NCBI RefSeq assembly: GCF_001592285.1
Contig: NZ_BCWQ01000004.1
Span: 124,001-188,000, forward strand
Direction: 5' to 3'
Source: Hydrogenophaga pseudoflava NBRC 102511
GTDB taxonomy: Bacteria > Pseudomonadota > Gammaproteobacteria > Burkholderiales > Burkholderiaceae_C
DNA length: 64,000 bases
Positions 11,544 through 23,600 of this stretch are shown piece by piece. Made by a program: the position numbers and the translations under genes. The notes beneath the pieces are model-generated. The model searched no databases. It was not told the DNA's origin and saw nothing but the letters and a program-made list of their open reading frames with translations. How positions within the stretch are numbered: the first letter of the stretch is position 1; each line of letters begins with the position of its first letter.

Positions 11544-11867
11544 TCAGGCCTGGCCGGAGATGGTTTTCTGCAGTTCGCCCGACTCGTACATCTCCATCAT
11601 GATGTCCGAGCCACCGATGAATTCGCCCTTGACGTAGAGCTGGGGGATGGTGGGCCAGTTGCTGTATTCCTTGATGCCCTGGCGGATGCCGTCGTCTTCC
11701 AGCACGTTGACGGTCTTGAGCGCCTTGGTGTCCACGCCGCAGGCCTTGAGGATCTGGATCGCGCGGCCGGAGAAGCCGCACATGGGGAAACTGGCGCTGC
11801 CCTTCATGAACAGCACGATGTCGTTGGATTTGACCAGTTGGTCGATCTGGGTTTGCACGTCGCTCAT
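11544..11867 (-). CDS. grxD: Monothiol glutaredoxin Grx4
   Basis: A 107-residue CGFS-type glutaredoxin with the CGFS active site at 30-33 inside SFPMCGFSGRA. It also has WPTIPQLYVKGEFIGGSDI, the glutathione and cis-proline region. These proteins carry or deliver [2Fe-2S] clusters with glutathione rather than act as reductants. It follows prmC by 56 bp on the same strand and is closed by the terminator at 11498-11526. Confidence 0.95.
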   Translation of the reverse strand: MSDVQTQIDQLVKSNDIVLFMKGSASFPMCGFSGRAIQILKACGVDTKALKTVNVLEDDGIRQGIKEYSNWPTIPQLYVKGEFIGGSDIMMEMYESGELQKTISGQA

Positions 11868-11923
11868 GGGCTTGTCCTGTGTCGGTTCGTTGAGGGCGCC
11901 GGAAGCTGCCGGCCGATGGTGGA

Positions 11924-12766
11924 TTATCGCAAGCCGGGCCAGCGGCCGCCGCTGCAGCGTTCAATGCCCGCCAGATCGGTCCGGCTGCAGACTTCTTCGA
12001 ACCCCTGGGTGCCCAGCAGTTCCCGCACGGCGGCGGCCTGGTCGTGGCCATGCTCGAGCAGCAGCCAGCCACCGGGGCGCAGCGCGCCGGGGGCCTGCGC
12101 CACGATCTGGCGGATGTCGTCCAGTCCGTCGGGGCCGGCGGTCAGGGCGGTGAGGGGTTCGTGGCTGAGGGCGACCAGGTGGTGGTCGCCTTCGGCGATA
12201 TAGGGAGGGTTGCTGGCGATCACATCAAAGCGCTCGCCCGGCACCGCCGCCAGCCAGGCGCCTTGGGCGAAGCGCAGCGGCAGGTTCAGCCGTTGGGCAT
12301 TGGCCTGCGCGACCGCCAGGGCGTCGGCGCTGGCGTCGGTGGCGCTGATCTGTGCGTCCGGGCGGCGGGCGGCGACCGTCAGCGCGATGGCGCCGCTGCC
12401 GGTGCCCAGGTCCAGCAGGCGGGGAGGTTCGGCACCACCGGGCTTTGGCAGTGCGTCCAGGGCCCAGTCCACCAGCACCTCGGTGTCCGGGCGCGGCACC
12501 AGCACGCGAGCATCGACCTTCAGCGTGAGTCCGCCAAATTCCTTTTCACCCAGCAGATAGGCCACCGGCTCGCCCGCCCGGCGGCGCTGCTGCAGCGCCT
12601 GCCAGCGAGCCGCCGCTTCCGGTGGCAGCGGGTCGCTGTCGTGCGCGATCAGCCAGGCCCTGTCGTGCGGCGAACGGCCCAGGGCGTGCAGCAGCAGCAT
12701 CTGGGCATCCAGCCGGTCCAGGCTGGCGGTGGCGGCCTGCCGCAGGGCGTCTTGCAGCGTGTTCAT
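11924..12766 (-). CDS. prmC: Release-factor glutamine methyltransferase
   Basis: A 280-residue SAM-dependent enzyme that methylates the Gln of the GGQ motif in RF1/RF2. It shows the SAM motif [12 protein letters not shown] (GTGSG at 121-125) and the catalytic NPPY at 186-189. The start codon overlaps the prfA stop by 4 bp (ATGA), so enzyme and substrate gene are translationally coupled. Confidence 0.95.
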   Translation of the reverse strand: MNTLQDALRQAATASLDRLDAQMLLLHALGRSPHDRAWLIAHDSDPLPPEAAARWQALQQRRRAGEPVAYLLGEKEFGGLTLKVDARVLVPRPDTEVLVDWALDALPKPGGAEPPRLLDLGTGSGAIALTVAARRPDAQISATDASADALAVAQANAQRLNLPLRFAQGAWLAAVPGERFDVIASNPPYIAEGDHHLVALSHEPLTALTAGPDGLDDIRQIVAQAPGALRPGGWLLLEHGHDQAAAVRELLGTQGFEEVCSRTDLAGIERCSGGRWPGLR

Positions 12767-13863
12767 CGGCTGTTCTGCTGTTCCAGGTCGGCCAGCAGCT
12801 CGGCACCACGCGCCACCTGCAGCGCGTGGATCACGTCGCCCAGGTCGCCCTCCATCACCTGCAGCAGCTTGTAGAGCGTGAGGTTGATGCGGTGGTCGGT
12901 CAGCCGACCCTGCGGGAAGTTGTAGGTGCGGATGCGGTCGCTGCGGTCGCCGCTGCCGACCAGGCCCTTGCGGGTGGCGGCTTCCTTGGCCGCGCGCTCG
13001 CTGCGTTCCTTTTCCTGGATGCGCGCCTGCAGCACCTGCAGCGCCTTGGCCTTGTTGTTATGCTGGCTGCGGCCGTCCTGGCATTCGGCCACGATGCCAG
13101 TGGGCAGGTGCACCACGCGCACGGCGGAGTCGGTCTTGTTGATGTGCTGACCGCCCGCACCGCTGGCGCGGAAGGTGTCGATGCGCAGATCAGCCGGGTT
13201 GAGTTTGATGGCCTCGGCCTCGTCGGGCTCGGGCATCACGGCCACGGTGGCGGCGCTGGTGTGGATACGGCCCTGGGTTTCGGTCGCGGGCACGCGCTGC
13301 ACGCGGTGGCCGCCGGACTCGAAGCGCAGCTGCCCGTAGACGTTGGCGCCTGGGCCGCGTCCGGCGATGCGCAGCACCAACTCCTTGTAGCCGCCGAGTT
13401 CGCTGGGCGACTCGCTCACGATCTCGGTGGTCCAGCCCTGGCTGTCGGCGTAGCGGGTGTACATGCGGGCCAGGTCGCCCGCGAACAGGGCCGACTCGTC
13501 GCCGCCGGTGCCGGCACGGATTTCCACGAAGGCCGGGCGTTCATCGTCCGGGTCCCTGGGCAGCAGCAGGTGCTGCAACTCCTGGTCCAGGCGTTCGAGG
13601 TCGGCTTGGGCCGCCTCAATCTCTTCCTGTGCCATCTCGGCCATGTCGGGGTCGGCCAGCATCTCCTGCGCCGCAGCCAGATCGGCCTCGCGCTGCTGGT
13701 GGCGGTCGAAGGCCTCGCCGATGACGGAGGCGTCGGCGTGTTCGCGGCTGAGGGTGCGGAAGCGCTCGAGGTCGCTCACCACGTCGGGAGCGGAGAGCAG
13801 GGCGTCCAGCTCGTGCAGGCGGGCTTTCTGGCGCAGCAGGGTGTCGCGGACGAAGGGTTTCAT
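12763..13863 (-). CDS. prfA: Peptide chain release factor 1
   Basis: A 366-residue RF1 recognising UAA and UAG. The stop-codon reading PxT motif appears as PAT (192-194, [10 protein letters not shown]) and the hydrolytic GGQ at 237-239 ([12 protein letters not shown]). The start [16 protein letters not shown] follows an 86-bp gap after hemA. The gene order hemA-prfA-prmC is ancient and conserved in proteobacteria. Confidence 0.97.
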   Translation of the reverse strand: MKPFVRDTLLRQKARLHELDALLSAPDVVSDLERFRTLSREHADASVIGEAFDRHQQREADLAAAQEMLADPDMAEMAQEEIEAAQADLERLDQELQHLLLPRDPDDERPAFVEIRAGTGGDESALFAGDLARMYTRYADSQGWTTEIVSESPSELGGYKELVLRIAGRGPGANVYGQLRFESGGHRVQRVPATETQGRIHTSAATVAVMPEPDEAEAIKLNPADLRIDTFRASGAGGQHINKTDSAVRVVHLPTGIVAECQDGRSQHNNKAKALQVLQARIQEKERSERAAKEAATRKGLVGSGDRSDRIRTYNFPQGRLTDHRINLTLYKLLQVMEGDLGDVIHALQVARGAELLADLEQQNSR

Positions 13864-13949
13864 GCGGGAGCGGACAAGAAGCGACGGCGGCAAGGGGTGC
13901 ACGGGGCCGGCGGACCGTGCAGGGCGCCCGAGGGCGCCGGGCGGCGTCG

Positions 13950-15224
13950 CTAGGACTTTTCGCGCAGGAACAGGCGCGAGACGGTCTGCGCCGTCGCGGC
14001 GCGGGTCTCGGCGTCGCCGGCGTGCAGCTCGGCCAGGGTGCCGTGCAGCATCTTCTGCGTCAGTCCCTTGGACAGGGCTTCGAGCACGTTCTCGACCGGC
14101 TCGCCCTTGGCCAGCAGCTTCTTCGCACGGGCCAGTTCGGCGGCGCGCCAGGCGTCGGCCTGGGCGTTGATCTGCTGGATCAGGGGCACCACGCCACCCT
14201 TGGCCGGGTCGCGCTGGTCGAGCCAGTGCATGAAGCTGAGCACGCCTGCGTCGATGATGGCCTCGGCCTGGGCCACGGCCGCCTGGCGGTTTTCCTTGCC
14301 GGTCTGCACCACGCTGGCCAGATCGTCCACGGTGTAGAGGTACACGTCGGACAGGCCCTTGACCTCGATCTCGATGTCGCGCGGCACGGCCAGGTCGACC
14401 ATGAACATGGGGCGGTGCTTGCGCTTCTTCAGCGCGCGTTCGACCGCGCCCAGGCCGATGATGGGCAGGGTGCTGGCGGTGCAGCTGACCACGGCGTCGA
14501 ACTCGTGCAGGCGCTCGGGAATGTCGGCCAGGCGCATGACCTGGGCGCCGAAGCGGCTGGCCAAGGTCTCGCCGCGTTCGAGCGTGCGGTTGGCGATGGC
14601 CATGCTCTTGGGTGTCTTGGCCGCGAAGTGCGTGGCGGCCAGTTCGATCATCTCGCCGGCGCCGACGAACAGCACCTTGATGTCCTTCAGGTCTTCGAAC
14701 AGCTGGCTGGCCAGGCGCACGGCGGCGGCGGTCATGCTGATCGAGTGGGCACCGATCTCGGTGGAGGTGCGCACCTGCTTGGCCACTGCGAAGGAGCGCT
14801 GGAACAGCTGGTGCAACGTGGTGCCCAGGGCTCCGGCCTCGTCGGCGGCACGCACCGCGTCCTTCATCTGTCCCAGGATCTGCGCCTCGCCCAGCACCAT
14901 GCTGTCCAGGCCGCTGGCGACGCGGAAGGCGTGGCGCGCGGCCTCGCCTTCGCGCAGGATGTAGGCGTGGTCTTTCAGCACATGGGTGCTGACACCACCG
15001 GTCTGTGCGAGCCATTCCAGCGTGGGCTCCACGGCTGACTGTTCGCCCGCGGCGTACAGCTCGGTGCGGTTGCAGGTGGACAGCAGCGTGGCCTCGGGCT
15101 GACGCGCCAGACTGCTGCGGTAGCCGTGCAGCGTGGGCTGGATCTGGTCGAGCGCGAACGCGAAACGGCCCCGCAAATCAAGCGGAGCCGTGTGGTGGTT
15201 GATGCCGAGCGCCCAGACAGACAT
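13950..15224 (-). CDS. hemA: Glutamyl-tRNA reductase
   Basis: A 424-residue NADPH-dependent enzyme that converts Glu-tRNA to glutamate-1-semialdehyde, the first committed step of C5 haem synthesis. The start [18 protein letters not shown] is canonical. The catalytic Cys is at 51 in STCNRTELY. The NADPH domain shows VGAGEMIEL and the C-terminal dimerisation domain is complete. The ATG lies only 7 bp from a TATAAT box, so its own transcript may have almost no leader. Confidence 0.95.
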   Translation of the reverse strand: MSVWALGINHHTAPLDLRGRFAFALDQIQPTLHGYRSSLARQPEATLLSTCNRTELYAAGEQSAVEPTLEWLAQTGGVSTHVLKDHAYILREGEAARHAFRVASGLDSMVLGEAQILGQMKDAVRAADEAGALGTTLHQLFQRSFAVAKQVRTSTEIGAHSISMTAAAVRLASQLFEDLKDIKVLFVGAGEMIELAATHFAAKTPKSMAIANRTLERGETLASRFGAQVMRLADIPERLHEFDAVVSCTASTLPIIGLGAVERALKKRKHRPMFMVDLAVPRDIEIEVKGLSDVYLYTVDDLASVVQTGKENRQAAVAQAEAIIDAGVLSFMHWLDQRDPAKGGVVPLIQQINAQADAWRAAELARAKKLLAKGEPVENVLEALSKGLTQKMLHGTLAELHAGDAETRAATAQTVSRLFLREKS

Positions 15225-15231
15225 GGCCGCG

Positions 15232-15237
15232 ATTATA
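15232..15237 (-). promoter_or_regulatory. -10 box very close to the hemA start
   Basis: The minus strand reads TATAAT exactly, followed by CGCGGCC and then the hemA ATG. If used, transcription would start at or next to the start codon. No good -35 is present; GTCCGG occupies the 17-bp position. The same 50-bp gap also serves the divergent small membrane gene at 15275. Confidence 0.45.
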
Positions 15238-15274
15238 AAATTCGCCGCCTCTGCCCGGACGGATTTCACCACCC

Positions 15275-15544
15275 ATGTCGTTTCTGGCCCTGATCGGGCA
15301 CCTTGCCAACTTCATCGCCCCGGCCATCGGGGTGGCCTTGTTGCTGTGGGGCATGCCCCGGATCTGGCCGAAGGCGCGGGCGGGGCGGTGGGGCGCCCGC
15401 CACGAACTGATGGCGCTCTGCGCGCTGGGGGTGGCGGTGTTGCTGGCCGGGCTGGTCCTCTTCGGCAGGGACGGCAAGATGCTCAGCTACACCGCGCTGG
15501 TGCTGGCCCAGGGTTCGCTGGGCTGGTGGCTGCGCAGGCGCTGA
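15275..15544 (+). CDS. Small membrane protein of unknown function
   Basis: An 89-residue protein with three hydrophobic stretches (about residues 8-26, 46-62 and 70-83) separated by Arg-rich loops, ending LGWWLRRR. It should be an integral inner-membrane protein. It is divergent from hemA with 50 bp between and ends 15 bp from the convergent ugpQ. I do not recognise a named family. Confidence 0.7.
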   Translation: MSFLALIGHLANFIAPAIGVALLLWGMPRIWPKARAGRWGARHELMALCALGVAVLLAGLVLFGRDGKMLSYTALVLAQGSLGWWLRRR

Positions 15545-15559
15545 CCAGGCGCCACCCGG

Positions 15560-16302
15560 TCAGTCGGGCGCGAACAGGTCGACCCGGTCGGTGATCAGGC
15601 CGTCGATGCCCAGTCCCCAGAGCCGTTCGGCTTCCTGCGGCTCGTTCACCGTGTAGGCCAGGGCGCGCATCTGGCGGCCGTGCACGGTGGCCATCACCTC
15701 GGAAGTCCAGAGCACCTGGTCGCAGACGACGGCCACGCAGCCCATCCGCTGCGCCATCTCCAGCCAGCCGTCCCACAGGGTCTCCAGCAGCAGTCCTCTG
15801 GGCAGCTCGGGTGCGCTTTCGACGGCGCCAGCCAGCGCCTGCGGCTGGAACGAGGTCAGCAGCGGCGGGATGGGGGCGTCCGCCCATAGACGGGCTGCTT
15901 CCCGCGCGACGACCCGCCCGGTTTCTTCCTCCAGCCCCGGTGTGGGCTTGATTTCTATGTTGAGCAGGAAGGCATTGGCGCGGCAGAACCGCGCCACGCC
16001 CTCCAGCGTGGGCAGGCGCTCGCCCGCGTACTGGCGCGAGTGCCAGCTGCCTGCATCGAGCAGGCTCAGTTCCGCCCAGGGCTGGTGGCCGGCGATCCCT
16101 TGGCCGTCGGTGGTCCGGTCCAGCGTGTCGTCGTGCAGCAGAAAGACCTGGCCATCGGCGCTGAGCTTGGCGTCGCACTCGGCCATGCGGTAGCCATGCT
16201 GCGCGCCCAGGCGGAACGCGGCCAAGGTGTTTTCCGGGGCCAGCTTGCCGGCGCCGCGGTGGGCGATCCAGCGCGGGTAGGGCCAGTGTGTGGGGGTGTC
16301 CT

Positions 16303-16306
<4 letters not shown>
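15560..16306 (-). CDS. ugpQ: Glycerophosphodiester phosphodiesterase
   Basis: A 248-residue cytoplasmic GDPD enzyme that cleaves glycerophosphodiesters to glycerol-3-phosphate and an alcohol. The catalytic opening [12 protein letters not shown] begins at residue 16, followed by [18 protein letters not shown], the second metal and acid-base region. Its ATG overlaps the ugpC stop by 4 bp. This is the last gene of the ugp operon and processes substrates imported by UgpABCE. Confidence 0.92.
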
Positions 16307-17307
<1,001 letters not shown>

Positions 17308-17315
17308 GAGGGTGC

Positions 17316-18167
17316 TTATTTTTCGGTGTCGACCAGGCCCTTGACGAACCATTTCTGCATGAGGATGACGACCAGTGCCGGCGGAATCATGGCCAGCACG
17401 GCGGTGGCCATCACGATATTCCAGTCGGTGGCCGCGTCCCCACCGCTGATCATGCGTTTGATCCCGATGACGACCGGGTACATGTTTTCCTCGGTGGTCA
17501 CCAGCAGTGGCCACAGATACTGGTTCCAGCCGTAGATGAACTGGATGACGAACAGGGCCGCGATCGAGGTCGCCGACAGCGGCATCAGCACGTCCTTGAA
17601 AAAGCGCATCGGGCCAGCGCCGTCTATGCGCGCGGCCTCGACCAGCTCGTCGGGCACGGTCAGAAAGAACTGGCGGAACAGGAAGGTGGCGGTGGCCGAC
17701 GCAATCAGCGGCACGGTCAGGCCTGCGTAGGAATTGAGCATGCCCAGGTTGGCGACGACCGCGTAAGTCGGGCCGATGCGGACCTCCACCGGCAGCATCA
17801 AGGTGACGAAGATGCACCAGAAGAACAGCATGCGGAACGGGAACCGGAAGTAGACAATGGCGAAGGCCGAGAGCAGCGAGATCGCGATCTTGCCCACGGC
17901 GATCACCAGGGCGGTGATCAGGCTCACCATCATCATCCGGCCCACCGGGGCGTTGGAGGCCGCTCCCATGCCCGACCCTTGCAGCGCCGCAACGTAGTTT
18001 TCGATCAGGTGACTGCCTGGCAGCAGGGACATGGGGGCGTGGATGATCTCCTGAGCGGTCTGGGTCGATGCCACGAAGGTGAGGTAGAGCGGAAAGCAGA
18101 CCACCGAGATGCCGAGGATCAGAACGGCGTGCGACAGAAAGGTCAGGCCAGGGCGGCGTTCGATCAT
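17316..18167 (-). CDS. ugpE: Glycerol-3-phosphate ABC transporter permease UgpE
   Basis: A 283-residue inner-membrane permease of the MalG type with six predicted helices. The EAA loop, which docks the ATPase, reads [22 protein letters not shown]. Extended N-terminal helix: [21 protein letters not shown] single base separates its start from the ugpA stop. It pairs with UgpA to form the translocation pore. Confidence 0.93.
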   Translation of the reverse strand: MIERRPGLTFLSHAVLILGISVVCFPLYLTFVASTQTAQEIIHAPMSLLPGSHLIENYVAALQGSGMGAASNAPVGRMMMVSLITALVIAVGKIAISLLSAFAIVYFRFPFRMLFFWCIFVTLMLPVEVRIGPTYAVVANLGMLNSYAGLTVPLIASATATFLFRQFFLTVPDELVEAARIDGAGPMRFFKDVLMPLSATSIAALFVIQFIYGWNQYLWPLLVTTEENMYPVVIGIKRMISGGDAATDWNIVMATAVLAMIPPALVVILMQKWFVKGLVDTEK

Positions 18168-18168
18168 G

Positions 18169-19056
18169 TCAGTACTGCACTTTCTTTTCGACGAAGCGGA
18201 ACTGGATCACCGTCAGGGCGATCACGATCGCCATCAGCACGACCGACTGGGCGGCCGAGCCGCCCAGGTCCAGGGCCTTGAAGCCGTCGTAGTACACCTT
18301 GTAGACCAGGATCGCGGTGTCCTTGCCGGGACCGCCCTGGGTCGCCGCATCCACGATGGCGAAAGTGTCGAAGAAGGCATACACCACGTTGATCACGAAC
18401 AGGAAGAAGGTGGTGGGCGAGAGCAGCGGGAACTGGATGGTCCAGAAGCGCCGCCAGGGGTGCGCACCGTCGATGGCGGCGGCCTCGATGAGCGATTTGG
18501 GAATGCTCTGCAGACCTGCGAGGAAGAACAGGAAGTTGTAGGAGATCTGCTTCCAGACGGCCGCCAGCACGATCAGGATCATGGCGTGGTTGCTGTTGAG
18601 CAGGCTGTTCCACTCGATGCCGAGGGCGCGCAGCGCGTGGGACACGACGCCGATGGAGGGCGCGAGCATGAACAGCCACAGCACACCGGCCACGGCGGGA
18701 GCCACCGCGTAGGGCCAGATCAGCAGGGTCCGGTAGATCAGCGTGGCCTTGACAACCCGGTCGGCAAACACGGCCAGCACAAGCGAGATGCCGATGCCCA
18801 GCCCGGCCACCAGCACCGAAAAGATGGCCGTGGTCTTGAACGATGCCAGGTAGGTGTCGTCCTCGAGCAGGTTGGCGAAGTTCTGCAGGCCGACCCACTC
18901 CGTCGAAGTCCCGAAGGCATCGGATTGCTGGAACGATTGCAGCAAGGCCTGGCCGGCCGGCCAGAAGAAGAACACGAGAATGACCGAGACCTGGGGCGCG
19001 AGCAGTACCCACGGCAGCCAGCGGGAGCGGAAAACGACGCGTTTTTCTGAGGCCAT
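18169..19056 (-). CDS. ugpA: Glycerol-3-phosphate ABC transporter permease UgpA
   Basis: A 295-residue MalF-type permease with six predicted helices. Its EAA loop reads [22 protein letters not shown]. The N-terminus [20 protein letters not shown] is a clear first helix. It lies 102 bp after ugpB and immediately before ugpE on the same strand. Confidence 0.93.
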   Translation of the reverse strand: MASEKRVVFRSRWLPWVLLAPQVSVILVFFFWPAGQALLQSFQQSDAFGTSTEWVGLQNFANLLEDDTYLASFKTTAIFSVLVAGLGIGISLVLAVFADRVVKATLIYRTLLIWPYAVAPAVAGVLWLFMLAPSIGVVSHALRALGIEWNSLLNSNHAMILIVLAAVWKQISYNFLFFLAGLQSIPKSLIEAAAIDGAHPWRRFWTIQFPLLSPTTFFLFVINVVYAFFDTFAIVDAATQGGPGKDTAILVYKVYYDGFKALDLGGSAAQSVVLMAIVIALTVIQFRFVEKKVQY

Positions 19057-19158
19057 TCGGGTTGTCGGACGAGGTGGACTGGATCAGGCAGGCGATGCCG
19101 CACAACGGCGGCCAGCGGCGGCACTGCCATGCCGTCCGCGGGCTCGCCGAGCTTGCGC

Positions 19159-20475
19159 TTATTTGTTGGCGGCCTCGAAGCGCACCAGCAGCTCGTTGCC
19201 GCGCTTGACGGCGCTGTCCAGGGCTTCCTTGGCGGTCTTCTTGCCCGCCCACACCTGCTCGAGTTCCTCGTCCTCGATCGCGCGGATCTGCACGAAGTTG
19301 CCCAGTCGGATGCCGCGCGACTTGTCGGTGGTTTTGCGGATCATCTGGTTCACCGCCACGTCGGTTCCGGGGTTCTGCTTGTAGAAACCGGACTTCTCGG
19401 TGGCTTCGAAGGAGGCCATGGTGATGGGCAGATAGCCGGTGCGCTGGTGGCTCTTGGCCTGGATCTCGGCGTTCGTCAGGTAGTTGAAGAAGGCGGCCAC
19501 GCCTTTGTACTCGTCCGGCTTCTTGCCCGCCATCACCCACAGCGAAGCGCCGCCGATCACGGTGTTCTGCGGGGCACCCGCGACGTCCGGGTAGTAAGGC
19601 AGAGGGGCAATGCCGAAATCGAACTTGGCGTTCTTCTTGATGGTGGCGTAGGTCGATGAAGACGCTGTGGCCATCGCGCATTCACCCGAATAGAACGGCG
19701 CATCCGCCGCATTGCCGCGGCCGCGGTAGACGAACAGGCCCTGTTTGGCCATGTTGGCCAGGTTCTCGATGTGGCGCACATGCAGCGGACTGTTGAAGTT
19801 CAGGCGTGCGCTGGTGCCACCGAATCCGTTGCCCTTGGTGGCGAACTCGGTGTTGTGCCAGGTCGAGAAGCTTTCCAGCTGCGTCCAGCCCTGCCAGCTG
19901 GTGGTGAACGGGCAGCTGACGCCGGCGGCTTTGAGCTTGGCTGCGGCCAGCACCACTTCGGGCCAGGTCTGAGGCGGCTTCTCCGGGTCGAGGCCGGCCT
20001 TGCGGAAGGCATCCTTGTTGTAGTTGAAGACCGTCGTGGAACTGTTCAGCGGAAAGCTGAGCATCTGGCCGTTGGGCGCGGTGTAGTAGCCGACGACGGC
20101 CGGGATGTAGGCCTGGGGGTTGAACTTGTAGCCCGCGTCGGCCAGCACCTTGCCCACGGGCACGATCGCGCTCTTGGCTGACATCATCGTGGCCGTGCCC
20201 ACTTCATAGACCTGCAGGATGTGGGGCGCATTGCCGGCCCGGAAGGCGGCCACGGCGGCCGGCATGGTTTCGTCGTAGGTCCCCTTGTAGGTGGGGATCA
20301 CCTTGTAGTCTTTCTGGCTGGCATTGAAACCATTGGCCAGGTCCGTGACCCAGTCGTTCAGGCCGCCGGTCATCGAATGCCACCACTGGATTTCAGTCTG
20401 TGCCTGGGCGTTGCTGCTGAAGCCGAACACAAGCAGCGCGGCGGTGAGTGTGGAGAGATGTTGGCGCATGGGCAT
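19159..20475 (-). CDS. ugpB: sn-Glycerol-3-phosphate periplasmic binding protein
   Basis: A 438-residue periplasmic substrate-binding protein. The Sec signal peptide runs to about residue 25 (LLVFGFSSNAQA), and the mature part starts QTEIQWWHSMTGG, a UgpB hallmark that contacts the ligand. The ATG at 20475 has AGGAG nine bases upstream; codons further upstream look non-coding. It is first gene of ugpB-A-E-C-Q. The family is phosphate-starvation-controlled in enteric bacteria. Confidence 0.95.
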   Translation of the reverse strand: MPMRQHLSTLTAALLVFGFSSNAQAQTEIQWWHSMTGGLNDWVTDLANGFNASQKDYKVIPTYKGTYDETMPAAVAAFRAGNAPHILQVYEVGTATMMSAKSAIVPVGKVLADAGYKFNPQAYIPAVVGYYTAPNGQMLSFPLNSSTTVFNYNKDAFRKAGLDPEKPPQTWPEVVLAAAKLKAAGVSCPFTTSWQGWTQLESFSTWHNTEFATKGNGFGGTSARLNFNSPLHVRHIENLANMAKQGLFVYRGRGNAADAPFYSGECAMATASSSTYATIKKNAKFDFGIAPLPYYPDVAGAPQNTVIGGASLWVMAGKKPDEYKGVAAFFNYLTNAEIQAKSHQRTGYLPITMASFEATEKSGFYKQNPGTDVAVNQMIRKTTDKSRGIRLGNFVQIRAIEDEELEQVWAGKKTAKEALDSAVKRGNELLVRFEAANK

Positions 20476-20508
20476 GGTGGGTCTCCTGTAGGTTGGGAAC
20501 GGTTTCGA

Positions 20509-20578
20509 TGACACAAAAAAAGCCAGCCTAGGCAACGAATGTGACCAAGGCATTGCAGCTTTCTTTCCGAAAGGTGAC
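20509..20578 (-). promoter_or_regulatory. Three GTCA repeats at 33-bp steps upstream of ugpB
   Basis: TGAC (GTCA on the ugpB strand) occurs at 20509, 20542 and 20575, exactly 33 bp apart, on the same face of the helix. The longer context on the coding strand is TTTGTGTCA, CTTGGTCA and TTGTTGTCA. Pho boxes are TGTCA-type repeats in 11-bp steps, so this could be a degenerate PhoB site, but intermediate repeats are missing. Confidence 0.3.
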
Positions 20579-20665
20579 AACAAGGGCTTTCCATGAGACG
20601 GTGTCGCGCATGTTGCGCTGCGGTACCATCCTTGGCTCAGCTCCGTTTGCTGGCCCATTTCCCTC

Positions 20666-23600
20666 ATGAACGCCCCCACGCCGCTTCCGCTTCTGGAAAC
20701 CGCTGCAGACGAATCACCCCGTTTGCGCGAGATCCCCTACAACTACACGTCGTTCTCGGATCGTGAAATCGTGATGCGGTTGTTGGGCTCCCGGGCCTGG
20801 GCGCTGCTGGACGAACTGCGCGGCGAGCGGCGCACCGGCCGCTCTGCCCGCATGCTGTACGAGGTGCTGGGCGACATCTGGGTCGTGCAGCGCAACCCCT
20901 ACCTGCAGGACGACCTGCTCGACAACCCCAAGCGCCGCTCGGCGCTCGTTTATGCCCTGCACCACCGTCTGGGCGAGGTGCAGAAGCGCCGCACGCCGCA
21001 GGACGACCCGGGGCGTGACGAGTCGGTGGGTCAGCTGCTGGCCGCAGCCAGGGCCGCAGTCGAGTCGTTTGCCCGCTCTTTTGAAGAGATGGCCGAACTG
21101 CGCCAGCGCACGAACAAGGTGCTGCGCAAGCTGACCGCCAAGGACAACATCAAGTTTGACGGCCTCTCGCGCGTGTCGCACGTTACCGACGCGACCGACT
21201 GGCGCGTGGAGTACCCCTTCGTCGTGCTCACGCCCGACACAGAGGCCGAGATGGCGCACCTGGTCAAGGGCTGTGTCGAGCTGGGCCTGACCATCATCCC
21301 GCGCGGGGGCGGCACCGGCTACACCGGGGGCGCCATCCCGCTGACCTGGAAGAGCGTGGTCATCAACACCGAGAAGCTCGAAGCCATGACCGAGGTCGAG
21401 CATGTCTCGATTCCGGGTCATGTGCAACCCGTGGCCACGGTGTGGACCGAGGCCGGTGTGGTCACCCAGCGCGTGGCCGATGCGGCCGAACGCGCCGGCT
21501 ATGTGTTTGCGGTGGACCCGACCTCGGCCGAGGCCTCCTGCGTGGGCGGCAACATCGCCATGAACGCCGGTGGCAAGAAGGCCGTGCTCTGGGGCACGGC
21601 ACTGGACAATCTGGTGAGCTGGCGCATGGTGACGCCGCAGGCCGAGTGGCTCGAGGTGACTCGCCTGGACCACAACCTGGGCAAGATCCACGACGCCGAG
21701 GTCGCGACCTTCGAACTCAAGTACTTCGCCGCCGACGGCAAGACACCGCTGCGCACCGAACAGCTGGCCATTCCGGGCCGGACCTTCCGCAAGGAAGGCT
21801 TGGGCAAGGATGTGACCGACAAGTTCCTCAGCGGCCTGCCGGGCATCCAGAAGGAAGGCTGCGACGGCCTGATCACCAGCGGCCGCTGGGTGGTGCACCG
21901 CATGCCCGAGCACACACGCACCGTGTGCCTGGAGTTCTTCGGCAACCCCAAGGATGGCGTGCCCTCGATCGTCGAGATCAAGGACTTCATGTTTGCCGAG
22001 CAGAAGCGCAGCGGCACCCTGCTGGCCGGCCTGGAGCATCTGGACGACCGCTACCTCAAGGCCGTGGGTTACGCGACCAAGAGCAAGCGCGGCACCCTGC
22101 CCAAGATGGTCCTGATCGGCGACATCGTGGGTGACGACGCTGATGCCGTGGCGCGCGCCACCAGCGAGGTGATCCGCTTGGCCAACGGCCGCAGCGGCGA
22201 GGGTTTCATCGCCATCAGCTATGAAGCGCGCAAGAAGTTCTGGCTCGACCGCAAGCGCACCGCGGCCATCAGCAAGCACACCAACGCCTTCAAGATCAAC
22301 GAAGACGTGGTGATCCCGCTGCCGCGCATGGGCGAGTACACCCTGGGCATTGAGCGCATCAACATCGAGCTCTCGCTGCGCAACAAGCTCAAGCTGTGCG
22401 ATGCGCTGGAGGCCTTCTTTGCCCGGGGCAGCCTGCCGCTGGGCAAGACCGACGACGCCAACGACCTGCCCAACGCCGAGCTGCTGGAAGACCGCGTGCA
22501 GCAGGCGCTTGCGATGGTGCGCGAGGTGCGCGACCTGTGGGCTGGCTGGCTGCGCGACGTCGACACTTTGTTCCCTCAGCTGCAGGACCACTCGCTGCGC
22601 GCGAGCTGGAAGACGCAGATCCGCACTCCGCTTCAGCAGATCTTCAGCGGCGCGGCTTTCGGCCCCATCCTGGCGGAGTGCAATGCCATCCACAAGCGTG
22701 TGCTCAAGGGTCGCGTCTGGGTGGCGCTGCACATGCACGCCGGCGACGGCAACGTGCACACCAACATCCCGGTCAACAGCGACGACTACGAAATGCTGCA
22801 GACCGCACACGAGGCGGTGGCCCGCATCATGGTGCTGGCGCGCAGCCTGGACGGCGTGATTTCGGGTGAGCACGGCATCGGCATCACCAAGCTCGAATTC
22901 CTGACCGACGACGAGCTGAGCCCGTTCGCCGAATACAAGGCCAAGGTCGATCCCGAGGGTCGCTTCAACAAGGGCAAGCTGCTGCGCGGTGCCGCGCACC
23001 AGGTCCTGGTGGCGCGCGATGCCAGCGTGCGCCAGGCCGATCTGGCCAATGCCTATACGCCCTCGTTCGGCCTGATGGGCCACGAGTCGCTGATCATGCA
23101 GCAGAGCGACATCGGCGCGATCGCCGATTCGGTCAAGGACTGCCTGCGCTGCGGCAAGTGCAAGCCTGTCTGCGCCACCCACGTGCCGCGCGCCAACCTG
23201 CTCTATAGCCCGCGCAACAAGATCCTGGCGACCTCGCTGCTGATCGAGGCTTTCCTGTATGAAGAGCAGACGCGCCGCGGCATCAGCATCAAGCACTGGG
23301 AAGAGTTCGAAGACGTGGCCGACCACTGCACGGTGTGCCACAAGTGCTACACGCCCTGTCCGGTGAAGATCGACTTCGGCGACGTGTCGATGAACATGCG
23401 CAACCTGCTGCGCAAGATGGGCCAGAAGAGCTGGAGGCCGGGCAACGCGGCGGCCATGTTCTTCCTCAACGCCACCAACCCCGAGACCATCAAGTTCATG
23501 CGCTCGGCCATGGTGGACGTGGGTTTCAAGGCCCAGCGCCTGGCCAACAACCTGCTCAAGCCCGCCGCACGGGCGCAGACCAATGCGCCGCCGGCCAGCC

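Noticed and set aside
13864..13949. Hairpin between hemA and prfA as a terminator
   Set aside because: A GC-rich stem can form but there is no T-run, and the gene order implies co-transcription.
12622..15038. Long plus-strand frames opposite prfA and hemA
   Set aside because: Shadows of highly conserved genes on the minus strand.
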